From the NCBI RefSeq assembly GCF_009498035.1, contig NZ_CP034550.1:3844001-3908000 (forward strand): 64,000 bases of DNA. The letters are read 5' to 3'. Positions 1 to 10,120 of this stretch are shown here, in pieces. The stretch comes from Saccharothrix syringae. Lineage in GTDB: Bacteria > Actinomycetota > Actinomycetes > Mycobacteriales > Pseudonocardiaceae. Position numbers and translations under genes: made by a program. Numbering within the stretch: position 1 is the stretch's first letter; the number at the start of each line of letters is the position of its first letter. The notes beneath the pieces were generated by a model that saw nothing but the letters and a program-made list of their open reading frames with translations, searched no databases and had not been told where the DNA came from.

Positions 1-2539
<2,539 letters not shown>

Positions 2540-2571
2540 CGGGTCCCGGGTGAGGGCCGGATCACCCCCCA

Positions 2572-2627
2572 CCTCCTTGGTCGGTGACCTAGTCTGACGT
2601 CAGGTTATTGGTCACCGACCAAGGAGG
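2572..2627. promoter_or_regulatory. Perfect 18-bp-arm inverted repeat overlapping the RBS of the next gene
   Basis: The left arm CCTCCTTGGTCGGTGACC (2572-2589) and the right arm GGTCACCGACCAAGGAGG (2610-2627) are exact reverse complements separated by 20 bases, which hold a further palindrome CTGACGTCAG (2594-2603). The right arm contains the AAGGAGG ribosome binding site of the GTG start at 2633, and the left arm contains its exact complement. As DNA this is a candidate operator for the TetR repressor encoded by the last gene of the operon, with a possible -35 TTGGTC at 2577 and a -10 around 2601-2606. As RNA, a transcript starting upstream of 2572 would fold into an 18-bp stem that hides the Shine-Dalgarno sequence. 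Confidence 0.72.
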
Positions 2628-2632
2628 AGTTC

Positions 2633-4063
2633 GTGGACGTTCAGGTGGCGGTGGTCGGGGGAGGCCCGGTCGGCCTGTGGCTGGCGGCCGAGCTGCGGCT
2701 CGGCGGCGCGTCGGTGGTGGTGCTGGAGTCGCGGTCCGAGCCGGACCCGCGCTCCAAGGCCCTCACCCTCCACCCCCGCACCCTGGAACTGCTGGCCTCG
2801 CGCGGCCTCGGGAACCGGTTCCTCGCCGAGGGCGCCCGCGTACCCGCCGGCCACTTCGCCGTGCTGGAGCAGCGGTTGGACTTCTCGGTGCTGGACACCC
2901 CGTTCCCGTTCACGCTGGTGGTGCCGCAGGCCCGCACCGAGCGGCTGTTCGAGGAGCACGCCCGCGACCTCGGCGTCGACGTGCGGCGCGGCCAGCGCGT
3001 CACCGGGGTCGTCCCGGGCGAGGACTCGGTGACCGTGCACGTCGACGGGCACGACCTCGTCGCGGACTACGTCGTGGGCTGCGACGGCACCCGCAGCACG
3101 GTGCGCGCAGCGGCCGGCATCCCGTTCTCCGGCACCCCGTCGACGGTCTGGGGGTGGCTGGCCGACGTCGTGCTGGACGAGCCGCCGACCGGCACCACCA
3201 GTTGGGTCACCGAGGACGGCCTGGTCATGGTCGTGCGGCTGGCCGCGGACCTGCACCGCGTCGTGGGCATCACCCCCGCCGACGTCCGCGCCGACCGGCC
3301 CGGCGAGCCGACCCTGGCCGAGCTGCGCGCCAAGACCGCGGCGGTGGCCGGCACCGACTTCGGCATGCGGGACCCGGTGTGGCTGTCGCGCTTCGGCGAC
3401 GCCTCCCGCCTGGCCGACCGGTACCGCGCCGGGCGGCTGCTGCTGGCCGGTGACGCGGCGCACCAGCACTTCCCCGCCGGCGGGGTGGGGCTCAACGTCG
3501 GCGTGCAGGACGCGGCCAACCTGGGCTGGAAGCTCGCCGCGGTCGTCCGCGGCCGGGCCCCGGAGGCGCTGCTGGACACCTACGAGGCCGAACGCCGCCG
3601 GGTCGGCGCGGACCTGCTCGACCACACCCGGGCCCAGACCGCTCTGATGACCGCGTTCACCCCGCGGGGGCTGGCGCTGCGCGGCCTGGTGAACCGGTTG
3701 GTCGCCACGCACCCCGGCGTCTCGGCGGACCTGGCCGGCCGGCTCTCCGGGCTCGCCGTCACCTACCCCGCGGCCGAGGGCGACCACCCCCTGGTCGGGC
3801 GGCGCGCACCCCACGGGGACGGCCTGCTCGCCGCGCTGCGGCCGGACCGGTACGTGCTGCTGGACCTGACCGGCACCCTGGGCGACGTCGACGGGGTCGT
3901 GGTGCTGCGCGGGGAGGTGGGCGACCGCCCGGGGTGGAGGGGTGTGCGCGCCGCCCTCGTCCGGCCCGACGGCCACGTGGCGTGGGCGGACCGCCCCGAC
4001 GACGACCTCCCCGCGGCGACGCGCGCGGCCGTGGCCGCGCTGCCCCTTATCCTGGGCCGGTGA
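2633..4063 (+). CDS. FAD-dependent monooxygenase, TetR-linked
   Basis: The 476-residue class A flavoprotein monooxygenase has the N-terminal GGGPVGLWLA FAD loop, a DG motif (GCDGTRSTVRAAAG) and a GD motif (GDAAHQHFPAGGVGLN), and a C-terminal thioredoxin-like region ending in the RPDGHVAW strand also seen in Rox. The GTG start at 2633 is fixed by a full AAGGAGG site at 2621-2627. Members of this fold hydroxylate aromatic or polyketide substrates, including Rox, TetX-type tetracycline destructases and angucycline hydroxylases. It is clearly paralogous to the upstream rox product but more divergent (shorter middle, different GD loop), so the substrate is unknown. Its stop overlaps the start of the downstream TetR gene, suggesting a ligand-sensing, self-regulated resistance or catabolic pair. 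Transfer is not indicated by base composition. Confidence 0.85.
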   Translation: MDVQVAVVGGGPVGLWLAAELRLGGASVVVLESRSEPDPRSKALTLHPRTLELLASRGLGNRFLAEGARVPAGHFAVLEQRLDFSVLDTPFPFTLVVPQARTERLFEEHARDLGVDVRRGQRVTGVVPGEDSVTVHVDGHDLVADYVVGCDGTRSTVRAAAGIPFSGTPSTVWGWLADVVLDEPPTGTTSWVTEDGLVMVVRLAADLHRVVGITPADVRADRPGEPTLAELRAKTAAVAGTDFGMRDPVWLSRFGDASRLADRYRAGRLLLAGDAAHQHFPAGGVGLNVGVQDAANLGWKLAAVVRGRAPEALLDTYEAERRRVGADLLDHTRAQTALMTAFTPRGLALRGLVNRLVATHPGVSADLAGRLSGLAVTYPAAEGDHPLVGRRAPHGDGLLAALRPDRYVLLDLTGTLGDVDGVVVLRGEVGDRPGWRGVRAALVRPDGHVAWADRPDDDLPAATRAAVAALPLILGR

Positions 4064-4671
4064 CCAGGGCGGGCAGGCCGAGCCCGGCGCGGTTGGACCG
4101 GGCCGCCGTGGTCCGCGCCGCGCTGGACGTGCTCGACGAGGGCGGGCTGGAGGCGGTGTCGACGCGCGCGGTCGCCGCCCGGCTGGGCGTGCGGATGAAC
4201 ACCGTGCTGTGGCACGTGAAGTCCAAGGCGCGGCTGCGCGAGCTGCTGGCCGACGCCATCCTCGCCGACGTCGACCTGCGGGACCTCCCGGACGGGTGGC
4301 GGGACCGGGCGGCCGAGCTGGTGCGGCGCCTGCGCGGCGCGCTGCTGGCCCACCGCGACGGCGCGGCCGCGGTCACCGGCACCTACGCCGCCGAACCCGC
4401 CACCCTGCGCTACGCCGAGGCGCTGGTGGACGCCCTGCTCGCGGGCGGCGTCGACGACCGGCGCGCCGCGTGGGCGGCGTGGTCGCTCACCTACCTGGTG
4501 CTGGGGCTGGTGCAGGAGGAGCAGGCCGCGGGCGGTGCGGGCGAGCTGGGGCCGGCGGTCGTGCCCGACGTGCACCCGGCGCTGCACCAGGCCCTGCCGC
4601 ACCTGGGGCCGGGGGCGTTCGCCGAGCGGTTGGACTTCGCGGTGGAGCTGGTGCTGGGCTCCCTGGCCTGA
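4060..4671 (+). CDS. TetR-family repressor with tetracycline-repressor-like C-terminus
   Basis: The 203-residue protein has an N-terminal helix-turn-helix (about residues 12-60; VSTRAVAARLGVRMNTVLWHV) preceded by basic residues. A helical C-terminal ligand/dimer domain follows that resembles the TetR_C_1 class. The GTG start at 4060 overlaps the TGA of the monooxygenase (GTGA), so the two are translationally coupled. The obvious operator candidate is the 18-bp-arm inverted repeat upstream of the monooxygenase. The inferred logic is that a small aromatic or polyketide ligand releases the repressor and induces the monooxygenase plus the repressor itself. The family call is firm. The ligand and operator are inference, and the repressor might also reach rox, whose 3' end is 93 bases upstream of the monooxygenase start. 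Confidence 0.88.
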   Translation: MTRAGRPSPARLDRAAVVRAALDVLDEGGLEAVSTRAVAARLGVRMNTVLWHVKSKARLRELLADAILADVDLRDLPDGWRDRAAELVRRLRGALLAHRDGAAAVTGTYAAEPATLRYAEALVDALLAGGVDDRRAAWAAWSLTYLVLGLVQEEQAAGGAGELGPAVVPDVHPALHQALPHLGPGAFAERLDFAVELVLGSLA

Positions 4672-5204
4672 CGCGCGTCCCGGCGGCGGTGCTCGTGGCG
4701 GGTCCCGCGGCCGGGGGAGCGGGGAATCCGGTGGACCCGGCCGGCTCCGCCGTTGTGTTTCCGAACGCCCCGACGAGCCCCGCTGAGCTACCGGGAGGTC
4801 CTGCGACTGCCGCTGTGGTCGGGCAGCACGCCGGAAGCCCTGGAGTCGTACGCGCTCGCCCGCGACGCGATCCACGACGCCCCTTTCGGCAAGGTCCGGA
4901 TGCCGCGCCGGCCGCTCGCCGACCGCCCGGCGCCGGAGCGCTCCTGCACCTGGACCGGCGCGGACGACGCGCACGTGCAGCGGGTCAACGCGCCACCGGG
5001 GTCCTCCACCGAGCGGTCCGCGATCGCGGTGAACCAGGACGTCCGGACCGCCGGCGGTGACCCGTACCGGGGTACCGCACCGTCCCGCCGCGGTACGCCG
5101 GTAGCGCGTGAACCCGCTCCTCCGGCGGGACGACCCCGCGCTGCTCCGTCCGTAGCTTCGTGATCAGCGGTCACCTCCGGCCGTCCTGGCTCACGAGGAA
5201 CGCG
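4672..5204. other. Gap with a coding-like but unassigned stretch
   Basis: No confident gene lies here. A plus-strand frame from a weak TTG at 4753 to 5163 (136 codons) has G/C-rich third positions between about 4780 and 5060. It would encode a peptide containing LSYREVLRLPLWSG and ESYALARDAIHDAPFG, but there is no ribosome binding site and no recognised domain, and the last third reads like random GC-rich sequence. It may be a small lineage-specific protein or the remnant of one. The last 45 bases hold the upstream region of the GT87 gene. Confidence 0.3.
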
Positions 5205-6443
5205 ATGGTGCCGTTGACACCCCTGGGAACCCGGACCCTGCTGCCCGTCGTGCCGGTGGTGATCGGCCTGGTCGGCTGGGTGGTGGACGCCCCGCTGGGC
5301 ATCGACAGCGCGGTCTACCGGTCCGGTGGGCTCGCCGTCCTGCGCGGCGAGCCCCTGTACGACGGGCTGACCACCCTGCCCCCGTGGACCCCGGAGCTGC
5401 CGTTCACGTACCCGCCCGTCGCGGCGCTGCTGTTCACGCCGCTGGGGGTGCTGCCCGTCCAGCTGTGCTGGGTCGTGTTCGCCGTGCTGTCCGCGGTCGC
5501 GCTCGGCGCGGTGGTGGAGCTGTCGTTCCCCGCGCGGTGGCTGCTGCCGGCGGTGCCGGTCCTGGAACCGGTCTGGCGGACCGTCGCCCTCGGCCAGGTC
5601 AACCTCGTGCTGATGGGCGTGGTCCTGGTGGACCTGCTGCTCCTGCGCGGTTCCCGGTGGTCGGGCGTGCTCGTCGGCGTCGCCGCCGCGGTCAAGCTGA
5701 CACCGCTGATCTTCATCGGCCACCTGGTGCTCACCGGGCGGTGGCGCGACGCCGGCCGCGCGGCGGGCACCTTCGCCGCGTTGCAGGCGGTCGCCTTCGC
5801 CGCCCTGCCCGCCGACTCGGTGCGCTACTGGACCTCGGCCCTGGTGGACGGCAACGACGCCACCGGGAACTCCTGGGTGGGCAACCAGTCGCTGTTCGGC
5901 GCGGTCCACCGGCTCCTGCCGCCCGGGCCCGCCGCCCCGGTGGTGTCGGTCGCGGCCGGTGCGGTGGTCCTCGCCTGCGGTGCGGTGCTGGTGGCGCGCC
6001 GGGACGACCTGCACGCGGCGGTCCTGACCGGTCTCTGCGGCGCCCTGGTCTGCCCCGTGTCGTGGTCGCACCACTGGGTGTGGGTCGTACCGCTGCTCGG
6101 CGTCCTGCTCACCAGGGCGTCCGGTGCCGCCGGGTGGGCCGCGGTCCTGGTGCTGTGCCTGGTCTTCGCGGGCTGGGTGGTCGTGGTGCCGACCGAGGGG
6201 CGCGTCGCGCCGTGGGCCCTGTGGGGCAACGCCTACGTGTGGGCAGGGCTCGGCGTGCTGGTGGCGCACCTGCTCCGTCGCGGGGGCGTGGGAGTGCGCC
6301 GGGGTGCCCCGGACCTCGTTCGGTCCGGGGCACCGGTCGCGGCAGGGGGCTTGTCGGAGCGTCCACTGCCGGGTTGGTGGCCTGCGGTCAGGCGGCGGGC
6401 AGGGTGGGGAGTCCGTTGCGGGCGAGGTCGAAGCGGCGGGTGA
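5205..6443 (+). CDS. GT87-family membrane glycosyltransferase (mannosyltransferase-like)
   Basis: The 412-residue polytopic membrane protein has about ten hydrophobic segments. An early extracytoplasmic loop contains [21 protein letters not shown], followed by [14 protein letters not shown], the signature pattern of GT87 (DUF2029) enzymes that move mannose or arabinose from polyprenyl phosphates onto cell-envelope lipoglycans. [18 protein letters not shown] forms the last membrane segment. The ATG at 5205 is preferred over GTG 5160 because GAGGAA precedes it at the right distance. The last 50 or so residues (after LLRRGG) are low in structure, cross an inverted repeat at 6303-6334 and overlap the 3' end of the convergent superoxide dismutase gene by 56 bases. 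This tail looks like read-through after loss of an older stop. Confidence 0.75.
   Translation: MVPLTPLGTRTLLPVVPVVIGLVGWVVDAPLGIDSAVYRSGGLAVLRGEPLYDGLTTLPPWTPELPFTYPPVAALLFTPLGVLPVQLCWVVFAVLSAVALGAVVELSFPARWLLPAVPVLEPVWRTVALGQVNLVLMGVVLVDLLLLRGSRWSGVLVGVAAAVKLTPLIFIGHLVLTGRWRDAGRAAGTFAALQAVAFAALPADSVRYWTSALVDGNDATGNSWVGNQSLFGAVHRLLPPGPAAPVVSVAAGAVVLACGAVLVARRDDLHAAVLTGLCGALVCPVSWSHHWVWVVPLLGVLLTRASGAAGWAAVLVLCLVFAGWVVVVPTEGRVAPWALWGNAYVWAGLGVLVAHLLRRGGVGVRRGAPDLVRSGAPVAAGGLSERPLPGWWPAVRRRAGWGVRCGRGRSGG
6303..6334 (-). terminator. 13-bp perfect hairpin downstream of the superoxide dismutase gene
   Basis: Arms GGTGCCCCGGACC (6303-6315) and GGTCCGGGGCACC (6322-6334) enclose the loop TCGTTC. It lies 54 bases beyond the superoxide dismutase stop on the minus strand, so it is a likely terminator for that gene, without a U tract as usual in high-GC actinomycetes. 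It is unusual because it also lies inside the 3' part of the convergent GT87 reading frame. Confidence 0.6.
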
Positions 6444-7011
6444 CGTCGGTCCAGTCGACCAGTGACCAGAGCTTCTGGACGTAGTCGGGGCGCACGTTGC
6501 GGTACTGGAGGTAGTAGGCGTGCTCCCAGGCGTCGAAGACCAGCAGGGGGCTGGTGTTCATGCCGATGTTGCTGTGGTGGTCGTAGACCTGTTCGACGAC
6601 CAGGCGCCGGGACAGGGGTTCCCAGGCCAGCACGCCCCAGCCGGAGCCCTGGACGGTGGAGGTGGCGGCGGAGAGCTGCTTGGCGAAGGCGTCGAAGGAG
6701 CCGAAGTGCTCGTCGATCGCGGCGGCCAGCTCGCCCTCGGGGCGGTCGCCGCCGTCGGGGGAGAGGTTCTCCCAGAAGATCGTGTGCAGCACGTGGCCGG
6801 AGAGGTTGAACGCGAAGGTCTTCTCCAGGCCGACGATGCCGGAGAAGTCCTCCTTGTCGCGGACCTCGGCGATGCGCTCCAGGGTGTCGTTGGCGCCCTT
6901 GACGTAGGCGGCGTGGTGCTTGGAGTGGTGCAGCTCCAGGATCTCGCCGGTGATCGCCGGTTCCAGCGCGGCGTAGTCGTAGGGCAGGTCGGGCAGCTGG
7001 TACTGGCCCAC
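6388..7011 (-). CDS. sodA: Fe/Mn superoxide dismutase
   Basis: The 207-residue cytoplasmic enzyme of the Fe/Mn superoxide dismutase family converts superoxide to hydrogen peroxide and oxygen. The full family length is present. It has an N-terminal [15 protein letters not shown] segment, the first His ligand in [13 protein letters not shown], the second in [12 protein letters not shown], and the C-terminal Asp and His ligands in [11 protein letters not shown]. The start is GTG 7011 with GGGGGAA upstream; earlier in-frame codons would add residues not found in the family. The metal cannot be decided: the YDHHSN segment resembles mycobacterial Fe enzymes, while the Gly in NLSGH resembles Mn enzymes. 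It is monocistronic, divergent from the zinc-finger membrane protein and convergent with GT87. Confidence 0.93.
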   Translation of the reverse strand: MGQYQLPDLPYDYAALEPAITGEILELHHSKHHAAYVKGANDTLERIAEVRDKEDFSGIVGLEKTFAFNLSGHVLHTIFWENLSPDGGDRPEGELAAAIDEHFGSFDAFAKQLSAATSTVQGSGWGVLAWEPLSRRLVVEQVYDHHSNIGMNTSPLLVFDAWEHAYYLQYRNVRPDYVQKLWSLVDWTDVTRRFDLARNGLPTLPAA

Positions 7012-7049
7012 GTGTGTTCCCCCATCGGTCGGTGTGCTGTTGCCATCAG

Positions 7050-7076
7050 ATACTAACTGCCAGATCTTTGCAACAA
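7050..7076 (-). promoter_or_regulatory. Candidate promoter of the superoxide dismutase gene
   Basis: On the minus strand a TTGTTG element (7071-7076) and a TAGTAT element (7050-7055) are 15 bases apart in a short AT-rich island that stands out from the local sequence. It lies 39 bases upstream of the GTG start. Spacing is slightly short, so the exact -35 hexamer is uncertain. Confidence 0.45.
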
Positions 7077-7152
7077 GGGCGTCGCGGTGTGCGGCCGGGG
7101 CCACCACGAGGCGCCGGGAACTCGGGCCCGGCACGGACCGACTACTCAGGAC

Positions 7153-7869
7153 GTGGACTGCGAAACCTGCCGTGAAGCGCTCTCGGCCCGCCTCGACGGC
7201 GAGGACGGACCCGGGCCCGCCGCCGAGGTCGACGCGCACCTGGGGGAGTGCGCGGCCTGCGCCCGGTGGCAGGTCCGGGCACAGGCGCTGACCAGGGCGA
7301 TCCGGGTGCGCCCCGCCGCGCCCGTGCCCGACCTGGTGGACGCGGTCCTGACCACCGCGCCACCGCGCCACGTCGCCCTGGTCCCGCGCCTGGGGCTGGC
7401 CGCGGTGGCGCTCGCGCAGCTGTGGCTGGGGCTGGCCCAGCTGCTCGGCGGGGTCACCGGCCCGCACGCCGGCCACGACATGTCGAGCCACCTGTTCAAC
7501 GAGGGCGCGGCCTGGAACCTGGCGCTGGGCCTCGGCCTGCTGGTCGCCTCGGTCAGCGCGCACCGCGCCGCCGGGCTGCTGCCCACGCTCGGCGGGTTCG
7601 TCGCCGTGCTGCTCGCCTTCTCCGTGCACGACCTGCTCAACGGCGCCGCGACCGCCACCCGCGTGCTGTCCCACCTGCCCCTGCTGATCGGCCTGGCGCT
7701 GCTCTTCCTGGTCACCCGCGCCCACCGCGACCAGCCCACCCCCGGCACACCCGCCAAGAACGAGCACGGCGGCGTCGACGACACCTCCGACCACGCCACC
7801 CCGGGCCCCTCGCGCCGGCGGGGCAAGGAGCGCAACCTCAGGCCGACCGCCCACCGCCGGGCCGCCTGA
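7153..7869 (+). CDS. zf-HC2 anti-sigma-like zinc-finger membrane protein
   Basis: The 238-residue protein begins with a zf-HC2 domain whose ligands are visible: Cys3, Cys6, then His29-x3-Cys33-x2-Cys36. Several hydrophobic segments follow ([20 protein letters not shown], then [18 protein letters not shown], then [15 protein letters not shown], then [11 protein letters not shown]) and a basic, charged tail. zf-HC2 proteins normally hold an ECF sigma factor at the membrane and release it on a signal, but no sigma gene is adjacent, so this one is an orphan or has another role. Similar proteins with a His/Met-rich [11 protein letters not shown] loop are often found near copper-handling genes, and that loop could bind metal. 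The GTG at 7153 is chosen because the zinc finger starts directly after it. The stop codon lies inside the first copy of a tandem repeat. Confidence 0.72.
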   Translation: MDCETCREALSARLDGEDGPGPAAEVDAHLGECAACARWQVRAQALTRAIRVRPAAPVPDLVDAVLTTAPPRHVALVPRLGLAAVALAQLWLGLAQLLGGVTGPHAGHDMSSHLFNEGAAWNLALGLGLLVASVSAHRAAGLLPTLGGFVAVLLAFSVHDLLNGAATATRVLSHLPLLIGLALLFLVTRAHRDQPTPGTPAKNEHGGVDDTSDHATPGPSRRRGKERNLRPTAHRRAA

Positions 7870-8007
7870 CCGGGCGGCCTGACCGGGCGGCCTGACCGGG
7901 CGGCCTGACCGGGCGGCCTGACCGGGCGGCCTGACCGGGCGGCCTGACCGGGCGGCCTGACCGGGCGGCCTGACCGGGCGGCCTGACCGGGCCGCCTGAC
8001 CGGGCGG
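7865..8007. repeat. 13-bp minisatellite, 11 tandem copies
   Basis: The unit CCTGACCGGGCGG is repeated head to tail eleven times without gaps. Only the tenth copy differs (GGGCCG for GGGCGG). The first copy contains the TGA stop of the zf-HC2 gene, and the array ends 14 bases before the stop of the PLP-enzyme gene on the other strand. Each unit has a TGA, so the array blocks read-through on the plus strand in all three frames. The near perfect homogeneity suggests recent expansion by slippage. Confidence 0.95.
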
Positions 8008-8020
8008 CCCGGCGACGGGG

Positions 8021-9124
8021 TCACCGCACGGGGTCCTTCCGGCGCTGCTGGGCGGGCACGACCGGTCCGTGCGGGCGCCGGGCCCACGCCATCGCGGCCC
8101 ACGGCGGGCGCAGCTCGTCCAGCGAGGTGATCTCCACCGGGGCCAGTGCCGCCGGGTCGAGGGCTTCGCGCCAGCGCGTGAAGACGCGTTCGGTGTAGCG
8201 GTGGCCGGTGTCGGCGCCGATGACCACGTGCGTGCGGTCGGGGTCGCGGGCGGCCTCCCAGCGGGCGGCCAGGTGGGCGGCCCCGGTGGACAGGCCGGCG
8301 AACACGGCGTGCTCCCGCATCAGGCCGACGGTGGCGGCCATGGCGTGCTGGAAGTCCAGCCAGTGGACGCGGTCGTAGAGCTCGTGGTGGACGTTGTCGA
8401 AGTGGATGGCGCTGCCGATGCCGGCGATGATCGCGTCCGGGTCGGTGAACCGCTCGCTGCCGAAGGTGACGCTGCCGAACGGCTGCACGCCCACCAGCCT
8501 GGTCAGCGGGTCGTGCTCGCGCAGCGACCGGGTCAGCCCGCCGGTGGAGGCGCCGGTGCCCACGCTGCCCACCACGGTCAGCGGCTCGCCGGGCAGGGCG
8601 CGGCGCAGCAGGTCGGCCGGTTCGGCGTAGCCGAGGTGGTGCACGGGGTCGTGGTACTGGCGCATCCAGTGCATGTCGGGGTGCCGGGCCAGCAGCTCGC
8701 GCACGCGGGCGACGCGGCGGTTCTGGTCCAGGCGCAGGTCGTCCGACGGCGGCATCCGGTCCACGGTGGCGCCCAGGATCTCCAACTGGGCGCGCATGGT
8801 GTCGTTGACGGTGGTGGAGGCCACGACGTGGCAGCGCAGCCCGTACCGGTGGCAGGCCATCGCCAGCGCCAGCGCGTAGATGCCGCTGGAGCTGTCCACC
8901 AGCGTCTGCCCGGGGCGCACCACCCCGGTCTCCAGCAGGTGGCGGACCGCGCCGAGGGCGGCGTAGACCTTCAGGGTCTCGAACCGCATCAGCACCACGT
9001 TGGGCGCGAGGCGGACGAGGGCGGGCGCCTTGACCGCGTCGGCGATGTGGTCGTGGACCGGCGGCGCCACCTCCCGGCCGGGCGCGAGCGGGCCGCTGTC
9101 GCCGCCGGTGGGGGTCAGGGTCAT
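8021..9124 (-). CDS. PLP-dependent cysteine-synthase-fold enzyme
   Basis: The 367-residue protein belongs to fold type II PLP enzymes of the cysteine synthase/cystathionine beta-synthase group. The likely Schiff-base lysine is in [12 protein letters not shown], the substrate-carboxylate loop is [11 protein letters not shown] in place of the usual TSGNTG, and the glycine-rich phosphate loop is [11 protein letters not shown]. Such enzymes do beta-replacement or elimination on O-acetylserine, O-phosphoserine or related amino acids. The altered substrate loop resembles specialised relatives such as SbnA-type diaminopropionate enzymes and argues against ordinary CysK. The C-terminal 40 residues are basic and disordered-looking. 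The gene is monocistronic, separated from the upstream DJ-1 gene by a strong terminator. The substrate is unknown. Confidence 0.78.
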   Translation of the reverse strand: MTLTPTGGDSGPLAPGREVAPPVHDHIADAVKAPALVRLAPNVVLMRFETLKVYAALGAVRHLLETGVVRPGQTLVDSSSGIYALALAMACHRYGLRCHVVASTTVNDTMRAQLEILGATVDRMPPSDDLRLDQNRRVARVRELLARHPDMHWMRQYHDPVHHLGYAEPADLLRRALPGEPLTVVGSVGTGASTGGLTRSLREHDPLTRLVGVQPFGSVTFGSERFTDPDAIIAGIGSAIHFDNVHHELYDRVHWLDFQHAMAATVGLMREHAVFAGLSTGAAHLAARWEAARDPDRTHVVIGADTGHRYTERVFTRWREALDPAALAPVEITSLDELRPPWAAMAWARRPHGPVVPAQQRRKDPVR

Positions 9125-9249
9125 GGTCGGGCCCTTCCGGGTGTGGGGGCGGGTCGTCGGGCGGCGGCGACGCGGTCCGTGGCTGAACCGCTCCAGTCCT
9201 ACTGGTCGTCCGCGGCACCCCGTTGGTTCCCGGCGTCCTCCACCGGGCA

Positions 9250-9283
9250 GGCCGGGGAACGGCTCCGGAGCCGTTCCCCGGCC
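9250..9283 (-). terminator. 34-bp perfect palindrome, terminator of the DJ-1/PfpI gene
   Basis: The palindrome has 17-bp arms with no spacer (left arm GGCCGGGGAACGGCTCC). It begins three bases after the stop of the DJ-1/PfpI gene on the minus strand, the expected place for an intrinsic terminator, and should insulate the PLP-enzyme gene downstream. Confidence 0.82.
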
Positions 9284-9286
9284 GGA

Positions 9287-9982
9287 TCAGGCCCGCCACA
9301 CGGTGCCGCGCCGCTCGTACTCCAGGATCGTCTCCACCCGCTGGGTCACCCGCGCGCCGAGGAAGCGCTCCGCCAGCCACAGCGCCACGTCCAGGCCGGA
9401 GGTGATGCCGCCGCCGGTGACCAGGTCGCCGTCGTCGACCACGCGGGCGTTGACCACCGTCGCGCCCTGCGCGGCCAGGTCGGCCCTGGCGGCCGTGTGG
9501 GTGGTGGCGTTGCGGCCCCTGGTCAGCCCGGCGGCCGACAGGACCATGACGCCGGTGCAGATGCCGACGTGCAGCACGTCGGCGGCGGCCAGGCGGCGCA
9601 GGAACTGCTGGTCGGCGATGAGCCTGCGGACACCGGGCCCCGCCTGGTCGGCGTAGCCGCCACCGGGCACCACGAGCACGTCCGCCTCGTGCGGCGACCA
9701 GCCCCTGGCCACCTCGACCCGGGTGCCGTAGGAGCAGGTGACGGTGGCCGGGCGACCGGTGGTCACCATCGTGGTGGTGAGCGCGCCGCCGCTCGCCCGC
9801 CCGGCCAGCGACAGCACTTCGACCGGGGCCACCCAGTCCTGCTCCTCCACCCCGTCGAACATCACCACCTGCACCCGCAGCGGGGCCGCCGCCGAGGCCG
9901 TCGGTGCCGCGCCGACCGCGCCCGCCGCGCCGACCCCGCCGACGGACAGCGCCGAGGCGCGCAGGAAAGTGCGTCGTTCCAC
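9287..9982 (-). CDS. Tat-exported DJ-1/PfpI family protein (isonitrile-hydratase-like)
   Basis: The 231-residue protein starts with a twin-arginine signal (RRTFLRASALSVGG, then an Ala/Gly-rich segment). A DJ-1/PfpI domain follows, with the nucleophile-elbow cysteine in GICTGVMVL, the ADVLVVPGGG strand and the GLTRGRNATTHTA segment typical of InhA-type (isonitrile hydratase) and AraC-associated members. Export is unusual, since most relatives are cytoplasmic. The GTG start at 9982 has GGGAGG six bases upstream. It is divergent from the AfsR-like regulator gene across 138 bases, so the two may share control. Hydration of isonitriles, a protease/deglycase-like role, or only ligand binding are all possible. 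Confidence 0.8.
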   Translation of the reverse strand: MERRTFLRASALSVGGVGAAGAVGAAPTASAAAPLRVQVVMFDGVEEQDWVAPVEVLSLAGRASGGALTTTMVTTGRPATVTCSYGTRVEVARGWSPHEADVLVVPGGGYADQAGPGVRRLIADQQFLRRLAAADVLHVGICTGVMVLSAAGLTRGRNATTHTAARADLAAQGATVVNARVVDDGDLVTGGGITSGLDVALWLAERFLGARVTQRVETILEYERRGTVWRA

Positions 9983-10108
9983 GATTACCTCCCGGAGATC
10001 CACGTGTTCCAGGAGTCGGGCGGCGGGCGGTCCGAGTTCCCGGCACGGTCCACTCAGGAGCGTTCGCGGACCGCCGCGGTGGTGGCCACGACCGCGACAC
10101 CGGGCCGA

Positions 10109-10114
10109 TACCCT
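10109..10114 (+). promoter_or_regulatory. Candidate -10 box for a leaderless regulator transcript
   Basis: TACCCT lies six bases before the GTG start of the AfsR-like gene. This is the spacing expected when transcription begins at the start codon, which is common in actinomycetes. No matching Shine-Dalgarno sequence is present upstream of the GTG, which supports a leaderless mRNA. No convincing -35 element was found. Confidence 0.4.
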
Positions 10115-10120
10115 GGTGCC

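Noticed and set aside
4753..5163. A 136-codon possible gene between tetR and the GT87 gene
   Set aside because: It has a TTG start, no ribosome binding site and no recognisable domain; only part of it is coding-like, so it is described as a gap and not called as a gene.
7865..8007. A CRISPR array
   Set aside because: The repeats are 13 bases in direct tandem without spacers, and no cas genes are near.
8069..10120. A 5' extension of the AfsR-like regulator by nearly 700 codons
   Set aside because: The frame is open only because of GC bias. It runs antisense through the PLP and DJ-1 genes, and the winged-helix domain begins at the GTG at 10121.
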